DNA from: Carallia brachiata
Lineage: Eukaryota; Streptophyta; Magnoliopsida; Malpighiales; Rhizophoraceae
NCBI GenBank assembly: GCA_021464245.1
Contig: JADCRB010000017.1
Coordinates: forward strand, 213,385 to 277,384
Length of the DNA: 64,000 nucleotides
Direction of reading: 5' to 3'
Both the position numbers and the translations under genes were made by a program. Positions 45,564 through 57,308 of this stretch are shown here, one piece after another. Within the stretch, counting starts at the first letter, position 1, and the number at the start of each line of letters is the position of its first letter. Under the pieces are notes generated by a model. The model was not told the DNA's origin. It did not search any database and saw only the letters and a list, made by a program, of their open reading frames with translations.

Positions 45564-47315
45564 CACATTATAAGTCCGATTAGCACGTGATACAGGTAAA
45601 TTAGATTGATCGTGCCAAACTCATATAAAAAAGGTTAAATTTCTTAATAACAAGTGTAGAAAAAAAAAAACTAATCAAACTCTCATCCCATGTTAAATAA
45701 AATCTTGAAAATCAAAATTTTTGATAATTTCTAATGAAAGATGGGGAGGTTTTCATGTCCACGCCTAAGATTAGGCCATTTTGCCTTTTCCTTTTGTTTT
45801 CAGAAGAAAAACGGGGTAAATTTTGGCGGCTAAACTTATGAATTATGGTACAATTAGAATTTTATCATTCTAAATTGAAAATCTAAAGTTTGAGTTTCAT
45901 TAAGAGTCAATTCAAAAGAAAAAAAAAGTTGGCAGTTAACCATCGGAAAACAATAATCGAAAAAGAGAAAAAAGAACCATCTAATTAAAAAGAAAAACGA
46001 GTCAAAAAAATTGAAAAGAAAAAAAAATCATCGAATGGGTGGTGTGAGAAATCTCGGTGCAACCCGCGAGTCTGTTACCTTTTGTTTGGAAAAGAAAAAA
46101 AAAAAGAGAAGAAAAATATAAGAAGAAAGAAAGTGAAAGGAATGAATATTATAAGAGAATGATATATTCTATTTTTTTTTTTGTATTTAAGAGAGTAAAA
46201 TGTGAGGAAAAAAAGTTTAAAAAATTTTATTTGAAAATAAGTGAAAATAAGAGGAAAATAATATTATGTATTATGATACTAAATTTATCCTTATAAAGTA
46301 AAAAATTAAAATGTAAACATAAAGGTAAAACTATAAAGTAAACCAAAAAAAACAAAATAAATTGGGGTGGCTAGCCAAACTTTGTCTTTCCTATTCCACT
46401 CTACCCCCAAATTATAATGGTGGGCCTTAGGAAAAAAATCGGGCTCCACTTTCTTGTTTTATTTGTTGTCTTCCATCTTACAATTAGCACTTTTTTCTCT
46501 TCCCAGAAATCTACCCTAATGGTTGGTTTAGATTGTGAGATTTTGGTAATAAAAAAATTATAAGAAAAAAAATTGTGAGAAAGGAAAAGTATGAGAAAAT
46601 GATTAAAATTCATAAAAATTGATGAGAGAGAAAAATTTATAAATAAAACTACAACAATATCCCTATAATTATTAAATAATAGATTGAATGATGGTAAAAT
46701 TTCAGAGTTATTTTAGTTCATTTATTCATTTAGTTTTACATAATTTTTCTGACACATAGAATTACATGCCATTTTTCTTCCAAACCATTTTCCCATGGTT
46801 CCCAAACGACGTATTCTGCCTTAGTTTTGGTGATTTCTTTGTTAACCCTTTCTCACACCAAACCCAAACAAACGATAAGTGTTCCCAAACAAAGTGTAAG
46901 CGAGAGGCTATCTGACTTGTCGAATGGATCGAGATATCTCAAACCAATATTTTATTTATTGAATTTCTAAAGCGCATCAATATATATGTCCTACTTTTAG
47001 TGTAGTAATTGGTGTACAAAATAAAATAAGACTGATAACTTTTATAATAAAAAATAAATAAAAATTAAAAGTAATCATTTTTTATTATAAATATTATTAA
47101 TTATAAAAAAATACTAATTTTATCGAATTCAATATGCCAATCCAAATACAAAAAAATGAACACACAAGCGTTTACTCGGCACCAAAATCTAGCATTTCTG
47201 ATTAAGGCAGATATTTACTATTGGCACATAGTCATGCTAGCCAGCTCAGCCTTTATTAGATGTTATAACACATTTTTTTGAAAAATGAATGTTGGCATTT
47301 TATTAGAAGTCTAAC
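45564..47315. other. AT-rich intergenic DNA, no gene seen
   Basis: A/T-rich with AG-rich runs (46090-46140). Segments near 46520-46620 and 46790-46890 share inverted GTTTGG/CCAAAC-type words with the MITEs in this window but lack convincing ends. Confidence 0.4.
47010..47140. mobile_element. palindromic MITE family, copy 3 (diverged)
   Basis: ATAAAATAAGACTGATAAC...TTTATAATAAAAAAT pairs with the inverted ATAAAATTAGTATTTTTTTATAATTA... on the right. Weaker than copies 1, 2 and 4. Confidence 0.35.
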
Positions 47316-48244
47316 ATTAAAAAGTGCAATGGGATGAGAAAGACTCTCTCTGTTATTTTTATCTCTCTCTCCCTCTGAAAACAAAATAGAACACTGTTGC
47401 CCTGTGGCCGGCAGTGGCTAACGACTCACCACTATCACCGACCACCCTACCTTCCCCTCAAACTCTTATCCACCTCCTCCTTTGCTTCTCCTCTTCTTTC
47501 TCCATTTCTCCCTCCCTTTCTTTCTTTTTCCCTCTCTCTATTTTCTTCTATGGCAGCACCTCCCTCCTCACCATTTTTCTATCATTTTCTTTAGATTTAG
47601 CTATGTAGAATTCACCCATGGCTTCCCTAACATTGGATATGGTTTTTCTCTGGCCTGTCTTTCTTTTTGTTGTCTCAGCCACCTCCTGCCGTCCCAAACA
47701 CCGTTGAAGCCAACTCCGATACCCTTCAAACCACCTCTAACACTGCCAAAGTTATCTCTGCCACTTTCGACCGCGAGCTCCACCTCCCCTTGTTGCTTTT
47801 GTCTCCTCTGATTCCAGTTGGGGAGGATTTGGCTATATTTTCTTCATATAGGTGTTGTGTTGTTGCTTTTATGTAGGTTGTAGATTAGGATTTTGTGAAA
47901 TCAGTGTCAATTTTATTGGATCGATTTCTATCATAAGTCTATCAAAGTGCGGTAGCTTTTATATGTAGATTTATCCGGCTGGACTAGATCTAAGAAACAC
48001 TTTAGGATTATGTAGGTTTAGTTGTACTCTAAAGTGTTTTCTCGTTAGAGGATTGTGTCTTAACAGGCTTTGTGTACAGTTTGTGAATGGTCGTTCTGAC
48101 CATATGACTTATAGGTCATTTGAGCATGCAATTCTCCTGGTTATACATGTCTTTCCAACGCTTTACGTTGATCTTATGTGTATTTTTGATAATAATTAAT
48201 ACAATGATTTTCCTTTGATCAAAAAATAAAATTAAAATGTACAA
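47316..48244 (+). mobile_element. ORF-less retroposon 2, about 0.9 kb with A-rich tail
   Basis: The segment 47330-48230 begins with a CT-rich stretch, has a middle of C/T-rich and GC-richer sequence, and ends TTAATACAATGATTTTCC...CAAAAAATAAA. It is flanked by ATTAAAAAGTGCAA (47316-47329) and ATTAAAATGTACAA (48231-48244), 12 of 14 identical. No coding frame is convincing. The 3' end resembles that of retroposon 1 (55329-56318), suggesting mobilisation by LINE machinery. Confidence 0.6.
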
Positions 48245-48699
48245 CAGTTATAATCATGTGATATGGACGTATGTCTGTCTCATGTAACAAATGCTTTAAT
48301 CGTAAGTATTAATAATATTAACTGGAGATACATAGAATCATTACACTAGGTATGAATGTTAGTTTGATACTACAGAATATGAACCCCAAAGAAAAAAATA
48401 TAAAAAAAAAAAGTTCTGTTGTCACATTACTTGTAGAGTATGGACCATATTTATTTATTCGTTGATCTTTCTTAGAAGACTTGCTTGCCGTCTGGGCTTT
48501 TTTTAAGTTGGAAGTGCATTATTATTCCTAATCATCGCTAGTTGTTCATCGAGCTTTACAGTCCAAAAAAAAGGCGGATTGATTACAATTTTTAAGGACA
48601 TAACCATTTAGTTTCAAGACGATCTAGTTCGGAAACTTGAAAAGTGATTAAAAAAAATGATTTAAGATTGTGAGAGATGTACGTACGAATTAAGTATGA

Positions 48700-49013
48700 A
48701 TATTATCTGAGGTAATCTGGTGGCAATTCGGTGTGCCTCTCCACTCGTGGCCCAGATTCAAATCACAGTTGCAGCACTTGGAAATTTTGACTCTTGATTT
48801 GTTATATTTAACCGTTGACTGCGCGCCACTAGTTTCAAACTCAACAATTGCTGTGACTGACTTAGGGAATCACACACGAGTCTAACAGTACTCAGGTGGT
48901 GGATCATTTCCTATAGACTAAGTTGAATAGGGCTTTTAAACGGGGGATACTCCAACCCTAACTCGCTAAGTTGAATAAGGCTTTTAAACGGAGGATACGC
49001 CGACCTTAACTTG
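48700..49013 (+). repeat. SINE-like segment followed by a 48-bp tandem repeat
   Basis: 48712-48790 contains a box-A-like GGTAATCTGGTGGCAA and, further on, a box-B-like AGATTCAAATC, so a tRNA-derived origin is possible. At 48918-48965 and 48966-49013 two 48-bp units (starting CTAAGTTGAATA, then GGCTTTTAAACGG) follow in tandem with about six differences. Confidence 0.5.
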
Positions 49014-50257
49014 TAAATTTGATAATTAATATATCCAAGATGATTTTTTTTGTTCAAATAAAAAAATAAAAAAAAATAAGTAAAAGTCCCTTTAAATTAA
49101 ATTGTTGGATAAGTTAGAATTAGATTTGCCACAGTTGTATTTGAGTATTTAATGTATTGTCTACTTTAAGTCAAATTACGATATCTAACCATTTATTCAA
49201 TTATCGTCCACAAAAGAATTCATTCGAAATGACAAAAAAGAAAGTTTCAAGACTCTTTTAAACACTAAAAAATATTAAAACTTAATTATAAAAATTCATA
49301 AAAATTTGAACCTTCTGAAAAAAAAAATTATCCCTTATTTTCACAAAGAGCGCAATTACATGTCCTGAAAATTTTGTCCCGAAATTTGTCTTGGATAAAA
49401 TCGCGACTATTATTTTTGAAACTGCAACTAATATTTTTAAAATATAAAAATAATAAGTGTTTTAAAAATATTAATTTTAATTTTAAAAATAACAGTCTCA
49501 ATTTCAATCGGTATAAAATTCTGACACACAAACCTACAGCCACAAATTGAGATTACATACCAGCAGCCAAAGTGTTGCCTTGATGAAATCCGACTGTGGC
49601 GGCACCCTCAAACAGGACTAGTGATTGCACCCTCAATTTTGAAAACAACTTAATTTTGCATTGAAAATAACTTTCTAAGTCCAATCAACCTTTTTAACAG
49701 ATGGAAAACATGAGACATCTGGAGTGATTGCACCCTCGAATAAGACTAGCGACTGTCACCCACAGCGATAGATTCCGTTACTGAATCATATGCATGGGCA
49801 TTTCAATTTGCAGATTCCGTTTCGCCAACCATCTCCAACAGCAACCAACAAATCACAAAAGCCACTGAGAGCCCTTACATAAATACAAATAATAATGTCC
49901 TCATTCGGACTCTCATTGTTTGCCATTGGAAATTTGCAACTCCATGCCCAGCAGCACCAGATTAACATCACAAGTTCAGAATGTGATTCCAGTTATTTTA
50001 CAGGGAAAAAAACAAAGGAAACGACAAAACTGTTTTCTACCTCTCTCTTAAATTAGATTGAGAAGATTTTCTAATCTATGCTGTGGTTGACTGCTCTACA
50101 AAGCGCAGTCTTCGTGTAGAAAGAAATGATAAAAATTCTTTTACGTCACTTGACTGCATATCAGGAGAAGCTGCTGAGGAAAATGCAAGAAAATGCAACT
50201 TGTCTTCTTCGGTGAAATTGAAACAGGGATGATACTCATAAAAACCACAATTTTTTG
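49014..50257. other. intergenic DNA downstream of RH36
   Basis: AT-rich to about 49540. 49560-50257 has ordinary composition and probably includes the RH36 3' UTR (minus strand). A motif (ATTGCACCCTC...GACTAG.GACTG-like) recurs at about 49600-49640 and 49725-49760. No separate gene seen. Confidence 0.4.
49383..49526. mobile_element. palindromic MITE family, copy 4
   Basis: The left arm TGTCTTGGATAAAATCG...CTAATATTTTTAAAAT pairs with the inverted right arm TGTCAGAATTTTATACC...TTAATATTTTTAAAAC. It shares the ATTGAAATT and GATAATTTTT-type words of copies 1 and 2. Confidence 0.5.
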
Positions 50258-53200
50258 CTACTTTGCAGACCTTTCTCTTTTTCTCTTTTTGCCCCTTTTC
50301 TTCAGCAGTCCCTTCTCTGCTAGGGTCTTCAATTTTTGCTTTTTCCTTTCTTTTGCCTTCTCGTCAAAGCCATCATCCACCATCTTCAGAGTCGCCACAC
50401 GTTTAGCCTTGTAAATCTGCAAAAAGTACTTTCAAACTCATATGCAAAACAAGACATTGTCTACTTCCTGCCAACAGTTCATGATCATATACAAACTACA
50501 CATCCACTTTGTCACATCTCCTTTGGCTCACTAGTCATTCCAATTTTCGATTGGGTTTATCCAGACAGTGAACCAAGTACACAAATTTGGAACCCTGTCA
50601 GACATGAAGGATAAGGGAGAGATAAGAGCCTTGTAAGCCTGTTCAATGTGCCTGATAATTAATTTTTCTGTAAATCTTCTTTGACGCCATGCAGAAAAGA
50701 AAATAGAAAGGAAAATAGAAAGGAAAAAGAAAACCAAGAGGAGGAGAAAGGAATCAAGCATGGACCCTCCAAACAACAAAGAGAAAATAACACCCCAACA
50801 AAAGCATATAATTGGGTGTGTATCAATAATATAAGCTCAACTGTTGCTTCATTCCCCATGAACCACTAAACTGGTTTAGCAATCAGACTTCCCCACGAAA
50901 AGATAGCAACTTCTCAGATACAGTTCTGCCACAGGATAATAACTAAAGAGTCCAGAGTTTTATGCATCCACATTCCACAATATCCAGACAATCAAACAAA
51001 AGAAATAAAGAAAAGAAAGGGCAATGCTAGAAAGAACGCACAACTTCAAAAAAAGCACCAATTAAAACATAAAAGAGTGTCGAATTCTTGGATACAAATA
51101 AAGCATATGTTTTATAATCACCACACAACTCGCCACAAGAATCTTACCCTGGTAATATCAGACAGGACATCCTTCTCCTTGCATTCAAATTCCTCCAATT
51201 GTTTTCCAACAACAGCTTCAATTTCATGAATGAGATCAACATCATTCTGCAAATTCCAAGTCACAAAAGTTCAGTGACATGTAAATCAAGGTATAACAGG
51301 TCCCACATACCTAAGTATCTCCACTATATCTGAACCAGAAGATGCTACATAACGAGCTTGTACATTCACAGAGAGAGAGAGAGAGAGAGAGAGAGATGAA
51401 AAGTTTCAATTCATTTACCATATCAATGTTATAACGGCCCTGATCAATAAATTATTTTTCATTGTAATATGTAATTATAGCACCGCAAAGAGTTGTTACA
51501 ACATTCAGATGAAATACCCATGTGACCTGTCAGTGGTTGATGCACACATGACAGTTTGTGTACTCTAACGTGTCTTCAATTTGTGTACTCTAATGCGTCT
51601 TCAATCACGTGCAAGCAGCTCATAAGCCACAAAGAGTCATGCTTATATGGCACTATGTGAAAGCTTCTCGAAGGTACAAAATATTTCTCAATCACTAGTC
51701 TTGAAGGTAAGATCTTCCACGTGCCCAAAAATGATACAATGTCAAACTTTTAAAATATTGTAAAAAACAATCCAACTTTTCATGGTAAGTGCAAGAAAAA
51801 GACATTTACATTGATTCATCTCTTTGAACTGTTCTTTAAATCTCAGGACCAGCAAGTATACCAGGTAATATCAAAGAATAGCAACCATTAACCATGCACG
51901 ATCAGGCACCCAGAAAAGGTTGGGCCTCCACTATTTTACCTCAGTAATAAAACTTACAGCCAGGCCTCCTCCCAGCTCTTGCAGTACGCCCAACACGATG
52001 AACATAATCTCTAGGATACCTGCAACAATTTCAGTAAAATTATTGCAGACATATTTCACCAGGGAAAGCGAGAAAGAAAAACAGAAGTCTGTGAAGGATA
52101 ACCTTGGAATATCATAATTGATGACAAGATCAACAGTAGGAATGTCCAAACCACGACTGGCAACATCAGTTGCAATTAATATAGAAGCTTGTCCAGATTT
52201 GAATCGATGCAATGCAGCTAGTCTTAGAGACTGGGATTTAAATGAATGCAATGCTGCAGCTTCCTGATCAAGCTCTTCCAACAACAAACTTATGAGATGA
52301 CAAGTTCTGCTTTCACATTGCAAAAGACATATGAGAACAGGAGATTCAAGTTTCTCTGAGATTAATATGTTTAAAGACACCCATTCCTCCTTAACAAAAA
52401 GCACATTCAGCGATCGAAAGTTGTCAAATCTCAATATCGATTATTCCTACAATATTCATTAATATGAAAACAGCAAAGAATGGCAATCCAGGATTGAATG
52501 GCAGTGAAACGTGCATAAATAAAGATAATTTTTAATAAGCATGTCAAAAAGAATTGGATCAACTCGCAAAGTCTTCAAGGAGTGGATGGAACCAATGCAG
52601 CCCATGGTAGCAGGTTGGGAGGGGCTGCTTTAAATGGGTGAAACTTTAGTGCTGTGAGTGAAACGAGATATTGGGTTTCATATCTCTATCCAATGACCAA
52701 CAGCTATGTAAAACAGTTCTCCTAATTTCTCTTCATCAAGGTTTGATTACTACATGTAATATCAACACAACTCTCATAACAGCAACTCTTAACATAACAT
52801 GCCACGGAACAAGTCACCAAACCATGTACATAGAGAATTTTAGAAATAGAAGGCAATAAATAAATTTGTTAAGAAATCTGTTCTGGAATGCCCTTCCTTC
52901 GTAGGAAAGACTGAGACAGTTCGCTTGCATTATGGATAGAAGAAAAATGCATTTTAAACAAGGACAGTAAGAAAATAACGGGAAAAAGTTGAACAAAAAA
53001 AGTTCTATACCTATCACAAAATGTTTATTACGGAAGAGAGTTCAACATACGTGGTGCGTCTAACGTTAACAGTTTCTATTGTGAACCCAGAACCAACAGC
53101 ATCTTGCAGACCTAGTCCTCCCTAGAGTCATTAAGAGAAAACCTTACAGTCCACCACCTAAAAAATTTATCCTATCATTCTTTTAATTAACAGCAATATT

Positions 53201-55119
53201 CTTTTCACACATAGAGCAAGTTTCTTTCAACAAAAAATTGATCAAATAGCAAAAGGTAAAGCAATAATCAAGTTCATGCGTAATTGTGCATGTGTTTAAT
53301 AAAAATTCAAATTCAAGAAACTTCTACCTGCAAGTCGATACAAATATCATGGCAGATCTGATACCCATGTCTTCCATTTTTGACAACATGTGTACAAGAT
53401 AAACATCCTTCACTTTCTTAGGCATGAAAATATACTGCTGTTTTAAAGTCTCTACCGTTTTGAAACCTTCATATGCCTCATAGAAATATGCCTTATTTGC
53501 AGAAAGCTCAAGAAGTTTTGTAACTCATCTGTCATTGTTGCAGAAAATAATAGTGTTTGCCGGTTTTTTGGCAAGCACTGAAACACTGCTCGAAGTTCCT
53601 CTTCAAAACCAACATCCAAAACTCTGTCGGCTTCATCCAAGACCAAAAACTGATAGAATCATGAAAAGAAAAGAATGTGCCATATAATCAATAATCAGTT
53701 GGAATAGAATAGAGCTTAAACTAATCTAAAAGCGTATCTTGGTGCACGAGACTCTGACATTGTGTTGTTTAGGCTTAGGGTAGGGTCAGATGCACGCAAC
53801 CTTGTCCTTTTTCACAAAGAGTTTGTTTCTGCCACTTGACCTTGTGAACTCAAGTCACAAAGGATTAACCTTACCAATACACTAAGGTTAGCATTATAGA
53901 GCTGAGACTAACATAAGTTCTATAAACATTCAATTAGTGATATCTCGCAAGCAGCTGACTTTGACTTCAAGGGAATGAAAAAAATCTGCTTGAGAAGCAA
54001 CACCCTAAATTGGACCCAGAAAATATTCATTTGTTGCATGAGGAAGCAAATTCCCATGAGTCCATTTCTCCTGATGAACTCCCTGACCCATGAAAGGCAT
54101 CCCATTTCAAATCAGAAATGAAAATTTTAATTCTCCCATCACTGGCAGGCCTAGGAAAGATAGTTGACATTTTCATCCACATAACAAAGAAGCTTAATAA
54201 TTTGAGTAGACTATTTACAGGATCCCCTTGTTATATCTAAAGTTGTTTACTCACTCCTAATTGTTCACATGGATGCTATAACATTCGTAAGGCAACAAGA
54301 CCTCCACTAAAATTTGACCAAATTCTCAGTCTTTAACAGAAGTTAGGCCCCCAACCAGCCCTCGACCCTCCTCTTACGTGGATCATTTTTCTGTACATGT
54401 AATCAAACAGTTTCTCAAGGGAAAAAAAAAAAAAAACAAATTGAAGAAGAAAGTAAACTAATAAAGAAAGCTAAAAGACCTTGGTTTTAGATAAAACAGG
54501 AGGGATATCGGGATTCTCCTGCAACAAGACCTTAATTCTCCCAGGGGTAGCAATAACAACATGAGGCCTCCCCATCAACGCCTGCGCTTGCGTCAGCATG
54601 TCCATCCCGCCGACCACGACTGCGCACCGCAGATGCAAGGAGGATCCCAGTGCGCGGAAATGCTCCGCAAGCTGATACGCCAGCTCCCTAGTCGGCGTCA
54701 AACCAAAGCGAAAACCCCATATGGGTCCTCCGCCAGGCGGTGGAGGATCGGCAGCGCAAACGCCGCCGTCTTCCCGCTCCCGGTCTGGGCCAGGCCCAGC
54801 ACGTCCCGCCCGGCTAATATCTTGGGGATGCAGTGGGCTTGGACTGGGGTCGGCTTCTTCATCCCCAGCTCCTTGCAGGTTTGCGTCGCCCATTCCGCGA
54901 GACCCAGGTGGGAGAATGATGTTTTGGCGGCGGCGGTTGCGGTGGCGGAATTAGGGTCTGGGTTTGCGGACTTTTCCTTTTCGATTTTGGGGGTTTTGGG
55001 GTTTTGGGCGTTGTGGCTATTGTGTTGGGTTTTAGACGTTTGTTGCAGGGTTTTGGGGTTTTTGAGGGTTTGGAAAATAAAGGGAAATTTTCGTCCACTA
55101 GGGCTTCTTCTTGCTCCAT
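50258..55119 (-). CDS. RH36: DEAD-box ATP-dependent RNA helicase 36 (RH36/Dbp8 type), six exons, frame broken in four places
   Basis: Dbp8-type helicases act in the nucleolus in small-subunit rRNA processing. Exons: 55119-54480, 53649-53328, 52306-52103, 52019-51940, 51246-51148, 50416-50258 (stop TAG). All splice sites are GT-AG. In order one sees an N-terminus [15 protein letters not shown] motif PTPVQ, Walker [19 protein letters not shown], motif II DEAD, SAT, motif [12 protein letters not shown], motif [12 protein letters not shown] and a basic tail [11 protein letters not shown]. The frame breaks are: one missing base in the AAAACCCC-like stretch of exon 1 (about 54965-55090), one near 54698-54703 just before PTREL, one near 53515-53519 in exon 2, and two bases near 51963-51976 right after RTARAG. 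Allowing for these, the length would be about 502 residues, normal for the family. Three breaks lie in runs of one base or simple repeats, so sequence error is as likely as a recent pseudogene. Confidence 0.88.
51371..51395 (+). repeat. GA microsatellite in an RH36 intron
   Basis: About 12 GA units between exons 5 and 4 of RH36. Confidence 0.85.
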
Positions 55120-55317
55120 GGGAGTCTGTCTCTGTTGCGCTCTGTTTGGATGGTTAGAAAGCGAATGCGTTTGTGATCGACGGGGGCTTTAGTTTTTCCG
55201 GGCAAATTCTTATATGAATACTCGAAGGTTCCGGCGGTTCTCCCTCCGCGTCTCCTAAACAAAATCCAATTTGAAGCGTGGGACTGTTTGGTTTATTTCC
55301 CTTTTTTTTAGCCGTTT
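55120..55317 (-). promoter_or_regulatory. remaining proximal promoter/5' leader of RH36
   Basis: About 200 bp separate the RH36 ATG from the retroposon. It is GC-mixed, without an obvious TATA box in standard position (a TATA-like ATATAAG lies at about 55210-55216, minus strand). Anything further upstream has been pushed away by the 1-kb insertion. Confidence 0.4.
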
Positions 55318-56329
55318 TCTATTCTGTTTTTTTTTATCTTTTAAACAACAGAAAAAGATTGTATTGCATTAAACCATACAGAAGATTACACAGTCAAACT
55401 CACAAGATAAATCAACTTTTTTTTTTATAGTTTACAAAGAAAAAGAAAATAAAATTAATAAGAGTTGAACTTCACCCATAATTAAGGAACATTCTCCTTA
55501 ACCATTAGAACAAATACTTAATTTCTAAATCATTTTACATACAACAGAGTCAAAATCGAACCCAAACAGTCTCAAACCCCAAGCCCAAAAACAGAGCACT
55601 AAACAGGGACACTAGCATAGCCCAACCCGAGCAAAAGACCAAGGAAGAAAGGCCCAAAGGCCGAAGGGCAGGACCAGCCCCTAAACAGCTCCCACAACGC
55701 CTTCTGGTAAAGAAGAGTTGGCACCAGCGACATGCTGGTGAGAGCCTAGCCACCGAAGCCACTGGCCACTATGCCATCACGACTACATGGACAGCAAAAC
55801 CCTCGCCCGACCTGCCAACGTACACCAGAAAGTAGACGGAGACAGCAGACCAAACTGGCATCCCATGATCGAACCTGAGCTCCCGAAACCAAAAGAGATG
55901 CTTGAGCCGCCGAGCTCTTGATAGAAGTCACCCATCCAGATCTATACAAGGCTCGACTGAACTACCAAAAAAGGAAAAAGAAAGCCTCCCCTACCACCAC
56001 CAGTCGCAGCATGGACGGAGGAGGTAGGGGAGCGGACCACGGCAAGTAGAGACCCAACCAAGCGAAAGAACACCGGCAAGACGAAACCTACAAACCAAAG
56101 AGACCCCCATCCAAGATCAACACAAAGGAGCAACCACCGAAGGAAAAACAAAACCCATCATAGAGTAAACAAAGCTTTAGGATGAAGCACGCAGCCCACA
56201 AAGGGGCACTCAAGCCTACAAGGGAGCACCACCGAACGACGACGCCAGGCAAAACAACCCAAAACGAGCAGAAATTGGTGCAATTTGCTCTCGACGCACG
56301 TTAGAAGGCTAGCAAACCTCTATTCTGTT
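55318..56329 (-). mobile_element. ORF-less retroposon 1, about 1 kb, perfect 11-bp target duplication
   Basis: Insert 55329-56318 on the minus strand is flanked by TCTATTCTGTT at 55318-55328 and 56319-56329, identical in all 11 bases. The 3' end (minus strand) reads TTAATGCAATACAATC...TTTAAAAGAT followed by an A run, the signature of poly(A)-primed insertion. The body is G/T-rich on the element strand and much higher in GC than the surroundings; frames of 60-70 codons exist but match nothing. A SINE is nested in it at 55415-55525. It could be a 5'-truncated LINE made only of 3' UTR, a non-autonomous relative, or a processed non-coding RNA. Confidence 0.88.
55408..55532 (-). mobile_element. 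SINE, CTTGTAAAC-tail family, copy 4, nested in retroposon 1
   Basis: Element 55415-55525 (minus strand): box-A-like TAATGGTTAAGGAGA (55507-55493), box-B-like GAAGTTCAACTC (55472-55461), tail CTTTGTAAACTATA plus A run. Flanked by TAAATCA at 55408-55414 and 55526-55532. The insertion inside retroposon 1 shows the SINE moved later than the host element. Confidence 0.8.
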
Positions 56330-56731
56330 ACTGTTCGAACGGTTAAATTTGAGGTATTATGGTCATTTAACCCTTTTGGATTTCTAATTAAACTCTTTTT
56401 TTAGTGTAATTAACTTATAATTTTAAATTATATAATAAGTGAAATTTATTTAAAATAAAAAAATAAAAAATAAATTTGTATATCATAAAATTATAAATTA
56501 ATTTTACTTACAAAAACACTTTCAACTTCTTTTTAAAACAGACTTATCACCTAAATATGATAGCTCCTACAATTTTCTTCACATTAAGTTATAAGCAATG
56601 TTGAACTTAGATTTGACATTCAACTTGAATTTTAAACCTACTTAATTTTTTTGTTTCTTACACAAAATGAGTTATTATGTCATAAGTTCAAACCTGGACA
56701 GAGCAAAACGATATTGTTATATATAAATGAC
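56330..56731. other. AT-rich intergenic DNA, no gene seen
   Basis: Original upstream flank of RH36 beyond the retroposon. A tRNA-like word (CATAAGTTCAAACCTGGACAG) occurs at about 56680-56702, perhaps an old SINE end. Confidence 0.4.
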
Positions 56732-57308
56732 AAATATATGGATTTAGCCCACAACGTTTTATATTTTAAATTCTACCCTCTACGTTTCTGTCATCAATTA
56801 TTTTCGTCTTTCTCCGTTAGTTGACCGTTAAATTTAACATTTAGCAATCAAATCATCGTCACGTCGTCTAATTTAAATGACATATTAGCATAAAGTAATG
56901 ATCTGACATCTAACAAATTGATGACTTGTCATAACTTATCCTTTTCTGATTAGTCATGTTCAGATATTTGTTTATTCTAATGTATATAGATAAGAGGCGA
57001 TTTATTTTTATTTGTACTTTTAACTTTTATAGAATTATAAATAACATTTTCTTTTGATTTTTTAAAAGTCACAATATCTGAAAAAAATTTTAAAAAAAAT
57101 TATTAAATGTCAGGTTATTATTTTATCATAATATGCCATTTAAATTAGATGACGTGACGATAATTGGACTGCTAAATATTAAATTTAATGACAAACTAAT
57201 GGAGGAGGGCAAAAATGATTGACAGCAGAAATGTTGAGAACAAAATTTAAAATATAAAAATATTATAAGTAAAATTCTCAAAAAAGAATAGGCGAAATCT
57301 ATATATTT
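56732..57308. mobile_element. long-terminal-inverted-repeat element (arms about 185-209 bp)
   Basis: 56732-56916 pairs with the reverse complement of 57100-57308 over nearly the full arm. Examples are AAATATATGGATTT/AAATATATAGATTT at the tips, CGTCACGTCGTCTAATTTAAATG-type sequence in the middle, and GATCTGACAT/ACCTGACATT at the inner ends. The loop of about 180 bp is AT-rich and non-coding. Arm length suggests a MULE-type MITE, but no 9-bp target duplication was found. Confidence 0.65.

Noticed and set aside
54965..55060. AAAACCCC-like runs resembling telomere repeats
   Set aside because: They are coding sequence of RH36 exon 1 (Lys/Pro/Thr-rich N-terminus), not an interstitial telomere.
54561..55157. 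198-codon frame on the plus strand
   Set aside because: Antisense shadow of RH36 exon 1, whose helicase motifs are clear on the other strand.
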